64,000 nt of DNA from Erwinia persicina (GCF_014838825.1 NZ_JACYMO010000002.1:310001-374000), one strand, 5' to 3'. Counted from the first letter of the stretch, positions 45,250-54,328 are shown. Program-made: numbers and translations. The notes: a model not told the origin generated them from the sequence alone.

Positions 45250-46017
45250 ATGTCCTCAGTCTCCACGCCGCCCGATGCGGTAAAGCGTAAGCGAACCGAC
45301 ACCATTATCGATGCCATTAAGCAGAGCATTGTTGATGACAATCTGCTGCCTGGCGATCGCCTGCCCCAGGAGAAGGATTTGATGACCCGCTTCTCTGCAG
45401 GAAAAAGTACGGTGCGCGAGGCGTTAAAAGCGCTGGAAGCCCAGGGGCTGATCCGCACGCGTACCGGCCCCGGTGGCGGCGCATTTATCGACAGCATGCC
45501 GGAGGCCCGCGCCATGAGCCTGCTGTCAAACTACCTGTTTACCCGGGAACTGAGCATCAGTCATATCTACGCACTGCGTAAAACGCTGGAACCCCAGGTC
45601 GCGGTCAGCGCCATCGGCCAGATTGACGAAGCTGGTTTTCAACATTTGCATCAGTTGATCCGCGTCTACGATCATGCGCCCACCAGCGAACAGGAGCGCT
45701 GGGATCAGCGTATGGCGGAGCTGGACTTTCACAGCGTGGTCGCCAGTTATTCCGCAAACCCGCTGCTGGCCTTCTTCTGCCGCTTCCTCCAGCGGCTGCT
45801 GAAAGATCTGGCGGTCTGCAAGGATATCTATCAGCAGCCGCAGCCGGTGGATCGTCGCCAGGGGATTGAGTATCAGTATCAGCTGATTGATGCGCTGCGA
45901 CGTCAGGATGCCCCGGCGGTGGAACGCATTATGCGTGACCACATGCAGCATGCCGAACAGGCAATGCTGACCCTGCAGGCCACGCTGGAAGAACGTTTTT
46001 TGCGTGACGATAGCTGA
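45250..46017 (+). CDS. FadR-type (FCD) GntR transcriptional regulator
   Basis: 255 residues from the ATG at 45250, after AGGTGA. The GntR winged helix (about 18-85, LPQEKDLMTRFSAGKSTVREALKALEAQGLI) is joined to an all-helical FCD ligand domain with the metal-type residues (LDFHSVVASYSANPLL near 158-173). As last gene of the transporter operon it most likely controls it. The paired ATTTAT-N4-ATAAAT palindromes upstream of the operon are the best operator candidates. The ligand may be the transported solute or its product. Confidence 0.9.
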   Translation: MSSVSTPPDAVKRKRTDTIIDAIKQSIVDDNLLPGDRLPQEKDLMTRFSAGKSTVREALKALEAQGLIRTRTGPGGGAFIDSMPEARAMSLLSNYLFTRELSISHIYALRKTLEPQVAVSAIGQIDEAGFQHLHQLIRVYDHAPTSEQERWDQRMAELDFHSVVASYSANPLLAFFCRFLQRLLKDLAVCKDIYQQPQPVDRRQGIEYQYQLIDALRRQDAPAVERIMRDHMQHAEQAMLTLQATLEERFLRDDS

Positions 46018-46057
46018 CTTTCCGCTTCGCTTTCTCAGAGGCCGCTATAGTTAAACA

Positions 46058-47878
46058 ATGAAAACGATAAAACGACCTATTGAAGACCACGGCGTCATTG
46101 GCGATTTGCGTACCTGCGCCCTGATCGCTACTGACGGTTCCCTCGACTATTTCTGCTGGCCCAACCTGGACAGTCCCTCAGTGTTCACCGCGCTGCTGGA
46201 CAGTGATGACGCCGGGCTGTTCAGCCTCAGTCCGGACTGGCCAGATGCCCGCCGGATGCAGATCTACCTGCCCGATACCGCCATCCTGCAAACCCGCTGG
46301 CTGGACGACCAGGGTGTGGTGGAAGTCACCGACTATATGCCGGTGTGCCAGCGGGAAGACCGCCTGCCGCGCATCATTCGCCGTATTAAGGTTGTTCACG
46401 GCACCGCAACACTGAATCTGCGCTGTGCCCCGGTGCATAACTATGCCCGGGCAGAAACCACCGCCACCCTGTATGACGGTGCGGTAACGTTCCACGCCGA
46501 CGGCCAGCCGACGCTGCGGCTGACGGGCGGAGCTGATTTCCAGCTGGATAAGGCGGCGGCGGTGGCGCAATTTACCCTTGATGCCGGCGAATCGCGCGAG
46601 TTTGTCTTTGGCGCAGATGAGGACCCCCACCTGGATCACGCTGATGAAAACAGCAGTGACAGCTGTTTCGACGCTACCCTGGCTTACTGGCGTCACTGGA
46701 GCAGGCAGAGCAGCTATCAGGGTCGCTGGCGGGAAATGGTGACTCGCTCGGCAATTACGCTGAAGTTGCTGACTTCATGGCAGCACGGCTCCATCGCAGC
46801 GGCGGCGACCTTCGGCCTGCCGGAGGAACTGGGGGGAGAACGCAACTGGGACTATCGCGCATCGTGGATCCGCGATGCCTCCTTTAGCATGTATGCCCTG
46901 ATGCGCCTCGGCTATGTGGACGAGGCCAAGCATTTCACCCACTGGGTGGCGCGCTGCGTGGAGAACAGCCACAGCGACGTGGAAAAACTACAGATAATGT
47001 ACCGCCTTGACGGCGGAACAGAGTTGCATGAGAGTGAGCTGCTTAATCTGTCCGGCTATGCCGACTCACGCCCGGTGCGCATTGGTAATGATGCGTGGCA
47101 CCAGTCGCAGCTGGATATCTACGGCGAACTGATGGATGCCATCTACCTGGCAAATAAATACGGGGAAGCCATTTCCCAGCGCGGCTGGAACCACGTCAGC
47201 AGGATGATTGACTACGTAGCAGAACACTGGAACCAGACCGATGCCGGGATTTGGGAGATGCGCGGTGAACCCCAGCATTTTCTCCACTCGCGCCTGATGT
47301 GCTGGGTGGCGATGGATCGGGCGCTCAGGTTGGGGGAAAAGCGATCGCTGTCGATGCCTGCCGAACGCTGGGCCGCCGCCCGCGATGCCATCCGCAGTGA
47401 TATCTGGCAGAACTTCTGGCATAAAAACGGCCACTTTGTCGCGACCCGCCACGGTGAGTTTGTCGATGCCTCTATGCTACTGATGCCGCTGGTGCGTTTC
47501 GTCGGGGCTACCGATCCGGACTGGCTGGCGACGCTGGACGTTATCAAAGACAAGCTGGTGAGTGACGGGATGGTGCGGCGTTATAACGTGAGTGAGACCC
47601 CGGCTGACGGGCTGCAGGGCGAAGAAGGCGCGTTTGCTGCCTGCTCGTTCTGGTACGTAGAGTGCCTTGCCCGTGCGGGTCGCCTTGATGAAGCACACTT
47701 TGAGTTTGAGAAGCTGTTAAATTACGCCAATCATGTCGGCCTGTACGCCGAAGAGTTTGACAGCCGGGGACGTGCGCTGGGCAATACGCCGCAGGCGTTA
47801 ACCCACCTGGCGCTGATCAGTACCGCTTTCTTCCTTGACCGTAAGCTCAGCGGAAAAGATCCGCTATGGCAACCCTGA
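46058..47878 (+). CDS. Glycoside hydrolase family 15 protein (glucoamylase/trehalase-like)
   Basis: 606 residues. The N-terminal beta domain (IEDHGVIGDLRTCALIATDGSLDYFCWPNLDSPSVF) is followed by the (alpha/alpha)6 catalytic barrel, with NWDYRASWIRDASFSMYAL near 266-284, DIYGELMDAIYLANKYG near 351-367 and the Glu of LQGEEGAFAACSFWYVECL near 525-543. Family members hydrolyse trehalose or alpha-glucans in the cytosol; no signal peptide. It follows the regulator by 40 bp but has no sequence tie to peptide uptake. Confidence 0.9.
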   Translation: MKTIKRPIEDHGVIGDLRTCALIATDGSLDYFCWPNLDSPSVFTALLDSDDAGLFSLSPDWPDARRMQIYLPDTAILQTRWLDDQGVVEVTDYMPVCQREDRLPRIIRRIKVVHGTATLNLRCAPVHNYARAETTATLYDGAVTFHADGQPTLRLTGGADFQLDKAAAVAQFTLDAGESREFVFGADEDPHLDHADENSSDSCFDATLAYWRHWSRQSSYQGRWREMVTRSAITLKLLTSWQHGSIAAAATFGLPEELGGERNWDYRASWIRDASFSMYALMRLGYVDEAKHFTHWVARCVENSHSDVEKLQIMYRLDGGTELHESELLNLSGYADSRPVRIGNDAWHQSQLDIYGELMDAIYLANKYGEAISQRGWNHVSRMIDYVAEHWNQTDAGIWEMRGEPQHFLHSRLMCWVAMDRALRLGEKRSLSMPAERWAAARDAIRSDIWQNFWHKNGHFVATRHGEFVDASMLLMPLVRFVGATDPDWLATLDVIKDKLVSDGMVRRYNVSETPADGLQGEEGAFAACSFWYVECLARAGRLDEAHFEFEKLLNYANHVGLYAEEFDSRGRALGNTPQALTHLALISTAFFLDRKLSGKDPLWQP

Positions 47879-47974
47879 TAACAGAGTATTGCATCGCTGA
47901 AAGGGTGGCATTGCAGACAATTTATCGTAAAGATAGTTCAACAGGGAAAATGCTGGTTTCTTCTGGGACCGTTA

Positions 47975-47991
47975 TGCACATATAATGTGCA
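47975..47991. promoter_or_regulatory. Palindrome overlapping a -10 element before the L,D-transpeptidase gene
   Basis: TGCACAT-ATA-ATGTGCA, a perfect 7-3-7 inverted repeat that contains TATAAT at 47981-47986. A weak TTCTTC lies 17 bp upstream at 47958-47963. The start codon is 69 bp beyond. Confidence 0.5.
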
Positions 47992-48059
47992 GCCGGTCAC
48001 AGTTGGCCAGTATTGGGTCGTTTATCAACAGTCTACATGGCGCTACACCTGAAATTACT

Positions 48060-49265
48060 ATGAAAAAGAACATTCGTGCGTTCGTCACCCTGATTCTGGC
48101 GGCAGCGGCTTTCAGCCACTCTGCCTTCGCTGTGGTTTACCCGCTTCCGGCCGCGAACAGCCGCCTGATTGGGGAAAATCTGGAAATTACCATCCCGCAG
48201 GATAGCAAGCTTCCTCTGGAAGCGTTCGCGGCTCAGTACCAGATGGGTCTGAGCAACGTGATGGAAGCTAACCCGGGCGTTGACGTCTATCTGCCCAAAG
48301 CTGGCAGTAAACTGATCATCCCACAGCAGTTGATCCTGCCTGACGCCCCGCGCGAAGGTATCGTGATCAACAGCGCGGAGATGCGTCTGTATTACTACCC
48401 GAAAGGCACCAAAACCGTTGTAGTTCTGCCGATCGGCATCGGTGAGCTGGGGAGAGATACTCCGGTGAACTGGACTACCACGGTTCAGCGTAAAAAAGAT
48501 GGCCCAACCTGGACGCCAACTAAAAAAATGCATGAAGAGTACGCGGCACGTGGCGAATCAATGCCTGCGGTGTTCCCGGCTGGCCCGGATAACCCGATGG
48601 GTCTTTACGCCCTGTATATCGGTCGCCTGTATGCCATTCACGGTACCAATGCCAACTTCGGTATCGGTCTGCGCGTAAGCCACGGCTGCGTGCGCCTGCG
48701 TGCGGATGATATCAAATGGCTGTTCGACAACGTGCCGGTGGGAACGCGCGTGCAGTTTATTGACCAGCCGGTGAAAGCCTCGGTAGAGCCAGACGGTTCA
48801 CGCTACGTGGAGATCCACAACCCGCTGTCGCAGACCGAAGAGCAATTTGCTTCACGTGAACCAGTTCCGCTGACGCTGACCCCTGCCGTCAATAAGGTGG
48901 TTTCCGATGCCAGCGTGAACACGACGGCAATGGAAGACGCGCTGAAAGCACGTTCAGGTATGCCGGTGAAGGTGAACGGAACCGACAGCCAGCCTGCAGC
49001 CCCGGTAGTGGTGCCTGAGCAGGCAAACGCGCAGCCTGCAGAAGCGCCTGCTGCCCCGGCTATCCCGGAGAGCAGCGATGCCTCAGCCCCTGCGGTCCCG
49101 GTTGCTCCGCAGAGCGGCAGTGACGCAGCACCTGCCACCCCGACCGACCCGCAGAGCACGGAAGCGCCGGCACCGACCGCTGCGCCTGCTGAGGCAGACA
49201 CCTCAGCACAGGCAGCACCGACGCTGACGCAGCCAGGCCCGATTTACAGCACACCGAAATCCTGA
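48060..49265 (+). CDS. ldtB: LdtB-like L,D-transpeptidase with long Pro/Ala-rich tail
   Basis: 401 residues from the ATG at 48060. A signal peptide (residues 1-24) is followed by the LysM-like N-domain, and the YkuD catalytic domain holds HGTNANF and SHGCVRLR with Cys210. It is very close to E. coli LdtB (YbiS), which attaches Braun's lipoprotein to peptidoglycan in the periplasm. E. coli LdtB ends near residue 306 (MPVRLN); here about 95 further residues of Pro, Ala, Ser, Gln and Glu follow. The ErfK paralogue is less similar (SQGC). Followed by a strong terminator. Confidence 0.85.
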   Translation: MKKNIRAFVTLILAAAAFSHSAFAVVYPLPAANSRLIGENLEITIPQDSKLPLEAFAAQYQMGLSNVMEANPGVDVYLPKAGSKLIIPQQLILPDAPREGIVINSAEMRLYYYPKGTKTVVVLPIGIGELGRDTPVNWTTTVQRKKDGPTWTPTKKMHEEYAARGESMPAVFPAGPDNPMGLYALYIGRLYAIHGTNANFGIGLRVSHGCVRLRADDIKWLFDNVPVGTRVQFIDQPVKASVEPDGSRYVEIHNPLSQTEEQFASREPVPLTLTPAVNKVVSDASVNTTAMEDALKARSGMPVKVNGTDSQPAAPVVVPEQANAQPAEAPAAPAIPESSDASAPAVPVAPQSGSDAAPATPTDPQSTEAPAPTAAPAEADTSAQAAPTLTQPGPIYSTPKS

Positions 49266-49284
49266 TTTTCTGCTGTCGATCGTC

Positions 49285-49318
49285 AAACCCCTGCCCCTTA
49301 CGGTGCAGGGGTTTTTTT
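49285..49318 (+). terminator. Terminator of the L,D-transpeptidase gene
   Basis: CCCCTGC/GCAGGGG stem (with AAA/TTT outside) and a 10-base loop, followed by seven T residues. Confidence 0.9.
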
Positions 49319-49632
49319 ATGACTGCCGCTCCATCAATGCTCACCACCCGCATAATATCTGTTAAAACAGTGATATTTTATTATTTAAATCATTTATTCA
49401 AACCAATAACATCCCAATTCAGGCACTAAAATCCCGTTTACACAGCATTAAATGTTCCTAACAGCAGGGCGCATTGGACTACCCTTGTCCTTGTGTTAGC
49501 AGTCTCTTGCTAACGCTCTCGACAACAAATAGGTCTTAGAAAATATCCATTGTTTTCACTACTGTTTACTGGCTAAGTTGCCACTCACCAGTATTCCACC
49601 CGGGGACGGCGCAAGCCTTTCCCCGCTTTTTT
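49319..49632 (+). ncRNA. Candidate small RNA ending at an orphan terminator
   Basis: This gene-free stretch lies between two plus-strand terminators. The second (49601-49628) has CGGGGA/TCCCCG with an inner GGC/GCC and a GCAA loop, then C and seven T residues. No protein gene on the plus strand leads into it; two tiny ATG frames lack ribosome sites. A GTTAGCA/TGCTAAC hairpin (49495-49514) lies upstream. No strong promoter is seen; TCGACA (49515-49520) with an AAATAT-like -10 17 bp later is the best guess. It matches no sRNA I can recall. Confidence 0.35.
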
Positions 49633-50660
49633 TATTCCCTGTCGCGACGTCGCAGCACCAGCCAGGCGGCAGCGGCGGTAAAAATCGTCACTAACACCAC
49701 CAGCAGTAAAAAACCGTGCGGATTCGTCGCCAGCGGCACGCCGCCGACGTTCATGCCGAAGAAACCGGCAACGAGGTTAATCGGCAGCGCCAGCACGGTG
49801 ATCAGCGTCAGGGTAAACAGGGTGCGGTTGCTCTGCTCCAGCTGTTGGGCAGCGATCTCTTCCTGCAGCAGACGTATGCGCTCCGTCAGCCCGTTGAGAT
49901 CGTTCAGTACCACGGTAAACTCTTCAGTAAACTGACGCAGATCCTGGACGACATGTGGATGAAGCCAGCCGGGTGGCCGGTTAATCAGACGAAACAGCGC
50001 CGCCGGTTCGGGTGCCAGCAGGCGCTGAAAGCGCAGCAGCGTGCGCCGCAGACGCCCCAGCTCACTGCGGTTACTTTTAATATGCTGCCCGAGCAGCCGC
50101 TCTTCTATCTGATCAACATACTGGTTTGACTGACGTACGATCAGCGCCAGCACCTCTTCCTGCTCCGCCAGCAGCTGGGTCAGCAGGCCGGTGGAGGAGC
50201 GCAGCCCCAACGTATCCAGCTTGGCAACAAGCCGCTCAACCAGGCGCAGCGGCTTAAAGCGGGCGCTGACCACCAGTCCGTCGCGACACCAGATCCACAG
50301 CGTGGCGCTTTCATCGCTGGTTTCACGCGCGTTAAAGGCCACGTCATTCAGCACCGCCATCAGCGCGTCATTCTGCGGTTCAATACGGGTACTGTGTGAA
50401 CCGTGCTGGATCTCATCAAAAAAATCATCATCCACGTCGAAGTGGGTTTTCAGCCAGCGGGCCGCCGCCGCGTGGTTCAGGTTGACGTGCAGCCAGAGAA
50501 AACTGCCCTCCTGTGGCCCCCCGCTCCACGCTTCACAGGACTGCTGAACTGTCAGGCTTTCCGGTGCCAGGCCATCGGTAAAACGGTAGCCGTAAATCAG
50601 GCCCGACACATCGTCACTGAAGTCAGGTTTTTGCCGGAGTAACGGCAGGTGTTGCGTCAT
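49632..50660 (-). CDS. CorA-family metal transporter (ZntB-like)
   Basis: 342 residues. The CorA fold is recognised from the C-terminal pair of membrane helices and the GMN filter (NLVAGFFGMNVGG near 291-303). The cytoplasmic N-terminal domain (WLHVNLNHAAAARWLKTHFDVDDDFFDEI) and the long helix (QYVDQIEERLLGQHIKSNRSELGRLRRTLLRFQRLL) precede it. Likely carries Zn2+ or Mg2+ across the inner membrane. ZntB is the closest type, but the paralogue is uncertain, so no symbol is given. Divergent from the phosphate transporter gene. Confidence 0.85.
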   Translation of the reverse strand: MTQHLPLLRQKPDFSDDVSGLIYGYRFTDGLAPESLTVQQSCEAWSGGPQEGSFLWLHVNLNHAAAARWLKTHFDVDDDFFDEIQHGSHSTRIEPQNDALMAVLNDVAFNARETSDESATLWIWCRDGLVVSARFKPLRLVERLVAKLDTLGLRSSTGLLTQLLAEQEEVLALIVRQSNQYVDQIEERLLGQHIKSNRSELGRLRRTLLRFQRLLAPEPAALFRLINRPPGWLHPHVVQDLRQFTEEFTVVLNDLNGLTERIRLLQEEIAAQQLEQSNRTLFTLTLITVLALPINLVAGFFGMNVGGVPLATNPHGFLLLVVLVTIFTAAAAWLVLRRRDRE

Positions 50661-50763
50661 CGTTTTTTCCGGGTTACGTACGTTATCGCGATACTCCTAT
50701 CCTGCCGCAGCCTGATGACCGTTTTGTTACCGTCAGCACCGCGCCTGGCACTATCCCACCCTG

Positions 50764-50781
50764 ACGTCATTGTTCTGTCAC
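50764..50781. promoter_or_regulatory. Possible Pho box upstream of the phosphate transporter
   Basis: ACGTCAT-TGTT-CTGTCAC: two 7-mers 11 bp apart, matching 11 of 14 positions of the CTGTCAT-N4-CTGTCAT PhoB consensus. It lies 73 bp before the transporter start. Confidence 0.45.
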
Positions 50782-50854
50782 ATAACCTGCGTATCACCGA
50801 GTGTGGTTATCCCCTGTCCCACTTCTGCCGCTTTGCCGATGCCAGTGAGGTTAT

Positions 50855-52456
50855 ATGAGTGATAATGCCGCCCTGCAACGAGGCCAGCCCGCCCGCCCCG
50901 TTTATCCTGAAAACAGCCGTCGTTCGGTGATCATTTTTCTGCTGCTGTTAATCCTCGGTATCGCCTTTGCCGGGGTCAATCTGTTTAACGACGTCAGCGA
51001 CTCCGGCGCGACCTTTACCAGTTACGTCCCTTTTTTGTTACTGGGTATGGCGCTGCTGATCGCACTCGGCTTTGAGTTCGTCAACGGCTTTCACGATACC
51101 GCCAACGCTGTAGCCACCGTGATTTACACCCACTCAATGCCACCGGGACTGGCAGTAGTCTGGTCCGGCTTCTTCAACTTTCTTGGCGTACTGCTCTCCA
51201 GCGGCGTGGTCGCCTTCGGCATTATTTCCCTGCTGCCCGTAGAGCTGATCCTGCAGGCCGGAACCGGCGGCGGGTTTGCCATGGTCTACGCCCTGTTGTT
51301 CTCCGCGATTATCTGGAATCTGGGGACCTGGTGGTTCGGGCTGCCCGCCTCGTCATCACATACGTTAATCGGGTCAATTATCGGCGTGGGGGTGGCGAAC
51401 GCCCTGATCCACGGCCGCACGGGCACCAGCGGAGTAGACTGGGGGCAGGCGCTGAAAGTGGGCTACGCGCTGGTTCTGTCGCCGGTGGTCGGTTTTGTCT
51501 GTGCCGCCGGGCTGCTGCTGTTAATGAAAAAAGTGCTTAAAAATCGCGCGTTGTACACCGCACCGGAGGGTAATACACCGCCACCTGGCTGGATCCGCGG
51601 GCTGCTGATCCTCACCTGCACCGGTGTCTCCTTTGCTCACGGTTCAAACGACGGTCAGAAAGGCATGGGCTTAATTATGCTGATCCTGGTCGGCACGATG
51701 CCGATCGCTTACGCCCTGAACCGCTCGATTCCGGCAGACCATATCCCCCAGGTGGCTGCACTGGCGACGGTCACGCAGCAGGAGCTGCGTGCGCTGACGC
51801 CGGACCGGTCATCCAGCATTTCCCCGCGTGAGGTACTGACGGAGTATGTACGCACCGGGACCCTCGTTCCGGCCGTACTGCCTGCGCTGGCAGACTTAAC
51901 CGGCCGCATCGGCCAGGAAATTCGCCAGTACGGCGCGGTGGATAAGATCCCGGCGCAGGCGGTATCCAATACCCGTAACGATATGTACCTGGCCTCAGAA
52001 GCCATTAAGCATCTTAAAAGCGATGAAAAGGTGCAGATCCCCGAGCAGACCCGGCACAACCTGGATGCCTTCAGGGGCGAGCTGGATAATGCCACCCGCT
52101 ACATCCCGTGGTGGGTGAAGGTGGTGGTGGCGATAGCCCTCGGGCTTGGCACCATGGTCGGCTGGCGGCGTATTGTCACCACCGTCGGTGAGAAAATTGG
52201 CAAGACTCATCTGACCTACGCCCAGGGGGCCAGTGCAGAGCTGGTGGCGATGACCACCATTGGCGCGGCCGATATCTTCGGTCTGCCGGTCTCTACCACG
52301 CATGTCCTCTCCTCCGGCGTGGCGGGGACGATGGCGGCTAACCGTTCCGGCCTGCAGATGTCCACGCTGCGCAACCTGATGATGGCCTGGATACTGACCC
52401 TGCCCGTATCCATTTTACTTTCGGCCAGCCTGTACTGGCTGTTTACCCATTTCTAA
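50855..52456 (+). CDS. PiT-family inorganic phosphate transporter
   Basis: 533 residues. Both PiT signatures are intact: GFEFVNGFHDTANAVATVIYTHSM near 72-95 and SFAHGSNDGQKGMGLIML near 258-275. The protein has about ten membrane segments and a central cytoplasmic loop. It imports phosphate (probably as metal-phosphate) with protons. GAGGTTAT precedes the ATG. Followed 14 bp later by polyphosphate kinase 2, which suggests that imported phosphate is coupled to polyphosphate metabolism. E. coli pit is not paired in this way. Confidence 0.93.
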   Translation: MSDNAALQRGQPARPVYPENSRRSVIIFLLLLILGIAFAGVNLFNDVSDSGATFTSYVPFLLLGMALLIALGFEFVNGFHDTANAVATVIYTHSMPPGLAVVWSGFFNFLGVLLSSGVVAFGIISLLPVELILQAGTGGGFAMVYALLFSAIIWNLGTWWFGLPASSSHTLIGSIIGVGVANALIHGRTGTSGVDWGQALKVGYALVLSPVVGFVCAAGLLLLMKKVLKNRALYTAPEGNTPPPGWIRGLLILTCTGVSFAHGSNDGQKGMGLIMLILVGTMPIAYALNRSIPADHIPQVAALATVTQQELRALTPDRSSSISPREVLTEYVRTGTLVPAVLPALADLTGRIGQEIRQYGAVDKIPAQAVSNTRNDMYLASEAIKHLKSDEKVQIPEQTRHNLDAFRGELDNATRYIPWWVKVVVAIALGLGTMVGWRRIVTTVGEKIGKTHLTYAQGASAELVAMTTIGAADIFGLPVSTTHVLSSGVAGTMAANRSGLQMSTLRNLMMAWILTLPVSILLSASLYWLFTHF

Positions 52457-52470
52457 CCGGGAGATGACGT

Positions 52471-53388
52471 ATGGCAATGCAAGGTAACGATTTTTCATCT
52501 GAGACCTTTCACCACCGCTTACTGCAGGATTTTTACGACAGCTACGATGAAGAGCTGGAAATGGAGCTGGACGACCTGCGCTTCGGCAGTGAAGAGAAAA
52601 TGGAGCCGGACGAAAAAGCCTGGCGTAAGCACTATTTCCGCGAGCTGCTGCGGCTTCAGGGCGAGCTGGTGAAAATGCAGGACTGGGTGATGCGCACCGG
52701 TCACCGCATGGTCATTATTTTTGAAGGCCGCGATGCCGCAGGCAAAGGCGGGGTGATAAAACGCATCACCCAGCGCCTGAATCCGCGCACCTGTCGCGTT
52801 GCCGCCCTGCCCGCCCCGAACGATCGCGAACGGACCCAGTGGTACTTCCAGCGCTATATTGCTCACCTGCCAGCGGCGGGTGAAATGGTGCTGTTCGACC
52901 GCAGCTGGTACAACCGCGCGGGGGTGGAACGGGTGATGGGTTTCTGCAACGAGCAGGAGGTGGAGGAGTTCTTCCGCAGCGTGCCAGAGTTTGAAAGGAT
53001 GCTGACGCGCAGCGGCATTCAGATCGTCAAATACTGGTTTTCCATCACTGACGAAGAGCAGGAGCTGCGTTTTCTCAGCCGCATTCACGACCCGCTTAAG
53101 CAGTGGAAACTCAGTCCGATGGACCTGGAAAGCCGCCGCCGCTGGGAAGAGTACACCGAGGCCAAAGAGGTGATGCTGTCGCGCACCCACATTGACGAAG
53201 CGCCGTGGTGGGTGGTTCAGGGCGTGGACAAGAAAAAGGCCCGTCTGAACTGCATCAGCCATCTGCTGCGCCAGGTGCCGTATGAAGACAGCGAGATAAA
53301 ACCGATTACCCTGCCTGTGCGTGAACGCAGCGAGGACTATCACCGCGCCCCGGTGCCCAACGAGATGATTGTGCCGGAAGTGTATTAA
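52471..53388 (+). CDS. ppk2: Polyphosphate kinase 2
   Basis: 305 residues. PPK2 moves phosphate between polyphosphate and nucleotides (GDP/GTP or ADP/ATP). Walker A EGRDAAGKGG is at 85-94, Walker B and lid region FDRSWYNRAGVERVMGFC near 142-159, with conserved Arg residues along the lid. One-domain class I type, with a C-terminal acidic tail. GGGAG precedes the ATG by 7 bases. Second gene of a unit with the phosphate transporter. Confidence 0.95.
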   Translation: MAMQGNDFSSETFHHRLLQDFYDSYDEELEMELDDLRFGSEEKMEPDEKAWRKHYFRELLRLQGELVKMQDWVMRTGHRMVIIFEGRDAAGKGGVIKRITQRLNPRTCRVAALPAPNDRERTQWYFQRYIAHLPAAGEMVLFDRSWYNRAGVERVMGFCNEQEVEEFFRSVPEFERMLTRSGIQIVKYWFSITDEEQELRFLSRIHDPLKQWKLSPMDLESRRRWEEYTEAKEVMLSRTHIDEAPWWVVQGVDKKKARLNCISHLLRQVPYEDSEIKPITLPVRERSEDYHRAPVPNEMIVPEVY

Positions 53389-53395
53389 CCCTGAC

Positions 53396-53416
53396 GGGGC
53401 AACGCGCTGTTGCCCC
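53396..53416 (+). terminator. Probable terminator of the phosphate/ppk2 operon
   Basis: GGGGCAAC/GTTGCCCC with a 5-base loop, 8 bp beyond the ppk2 stop. The T tract is weak (CTTGTTA). Confidence 0.55.
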
Positions 53417-53545
53417 CTTGTTACAGGCAATAGCGGGTGGAAAAGTGACGGCCTGCCGCAGAAAAATACCTTACGCAGTCGATGCCAAACGGCGGGAGAG
53501 GTTTCTGATTAGTGTGAGGGGGTCATCACACAGGGAGAACCCACC

Positions 53546-54292
53546 ATGAGATTTCGTAATAAGGTTGCCATTGTCACAGGCGGGGCCAGCGGTATTGGTG
53601 CCGCTACCGTCACCCGCCTTGCCGATGAAGGGGCCAGCGTAGTGATTGCCGACCTCAACGACAAAGCAGGCCAGGCCTTCGCTCATCAACTGACCGGTCA
53701 GGGGTACAGCGTGCTGTTTGTTCATACCGACGTCACCGATCCGGCGCAAAATAAGCAGCTGATTGAAAAGACCCTGGCCCACTTCCAACGGCTGGATCTG
53801 GTCTTTGCTAATGCCGGCATCGACATCGACGCGCCAGCAGATCGTCTGGCCGTGGAACACTGGCAAAAAACCATTGATGTGAATCTGACCGGCGTGTTTC
53901 TGCTGAATCAGGCGGCTATCCGCTACTGGCTGGCGCAGCAGCAAACCGGGATCATCGTCAACTGCGGTTCGATTCACAGCTGGGTAGGCAGACACGGTCT
54001 GACCGCTTACAGTGCGGCAAAAGGGGGCGTCCGGCTGCTGACGAAAACGTTATCCAGCGACTACGCGGCGCACGGGATCCGCATCAATGCGGTGTGTCCC
54101 GGCTATATTGAAACGCCGCTGCTGGAGAATCAGAGCGCGGAAGAAAAAAAGATCCTGAAGAAACGCCACGCTATCGGCCGCTTTGGCCGACCGGAGGAGG
54201 TAGCCAGCGTGGTGGCGTTCCTGTTCAGCAACGACGCATCATTTGTTAGCGGCGCGGCGTTACTGGTGGACGGAGGTTATGTCGCGCAGTAA
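53546..54292 (+). CDS. Short-chain dehydrogenase/reductase
   Basis: 248 residues. NAD(P)-binding GGASGIG at 12-18, NNAG-equivalent NAGID near 90, the active-site Ser in GSIHSW near 138 and the Tyr in TAYSAAKGG near 153. The C-terminal VSGAALLVDGGY is typical of classical SDRs such as glucose or 3-oxoacyl-ACP dehydrogenases. No more precise substrate can be given. Not YohF, although it lies next to dusC. Own promoter (GGGAGAACC before the ATG). Confidence 0.85.
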   Translation: MRFRNKVAIVTGGASGIGAATVTRLADEGASVVIADLNDKAGQAFAHQLTGQGYSVLFVHTDVTDPAQNKQLIEKTLAHFQRLDLVFANAGIDIDAPADRLAVEHWQKTIDVNLTGVFLLNQAAIRYWLAQQQTGIIVNCGSIHSWVGRHGLTAYSAAKGGVRLLTKTLSSDYAAHGIRINAVCPGYIETPLLENQSAEEKKILKKRHAIGRFGRPEEVASVVAFLFSNDASFVSGAALLVDGGYVAQ

Positions 54293-54302
54293 TACGTCAG
54301 TC

Positions 54303-54328
54303 GGGTTGACCGGCAATCAGGTCAACCC
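54303..54328. terminator. Terminator between the SDR gene and dusC
   Basis: GGGTTGACC/GGTCAACCC, a 9-bp stem with an 8-base loop. The right arm overlaps the dusC stop codon (54322-54324). Poor T tracts. Confidence 0.6.

Noticed and set aside
49319-49429. 36-codon open frame after the transpeptidase terminator
   Set aside because: Its ATG lies at the end of the terminator and no ribosome site precedes it.
53546-54292. Assignment of the SDR next to dusC as YohF
   Set aside because: Sequence features and the C-terminal end differ from E. coli YohF; only the position is suggestive.
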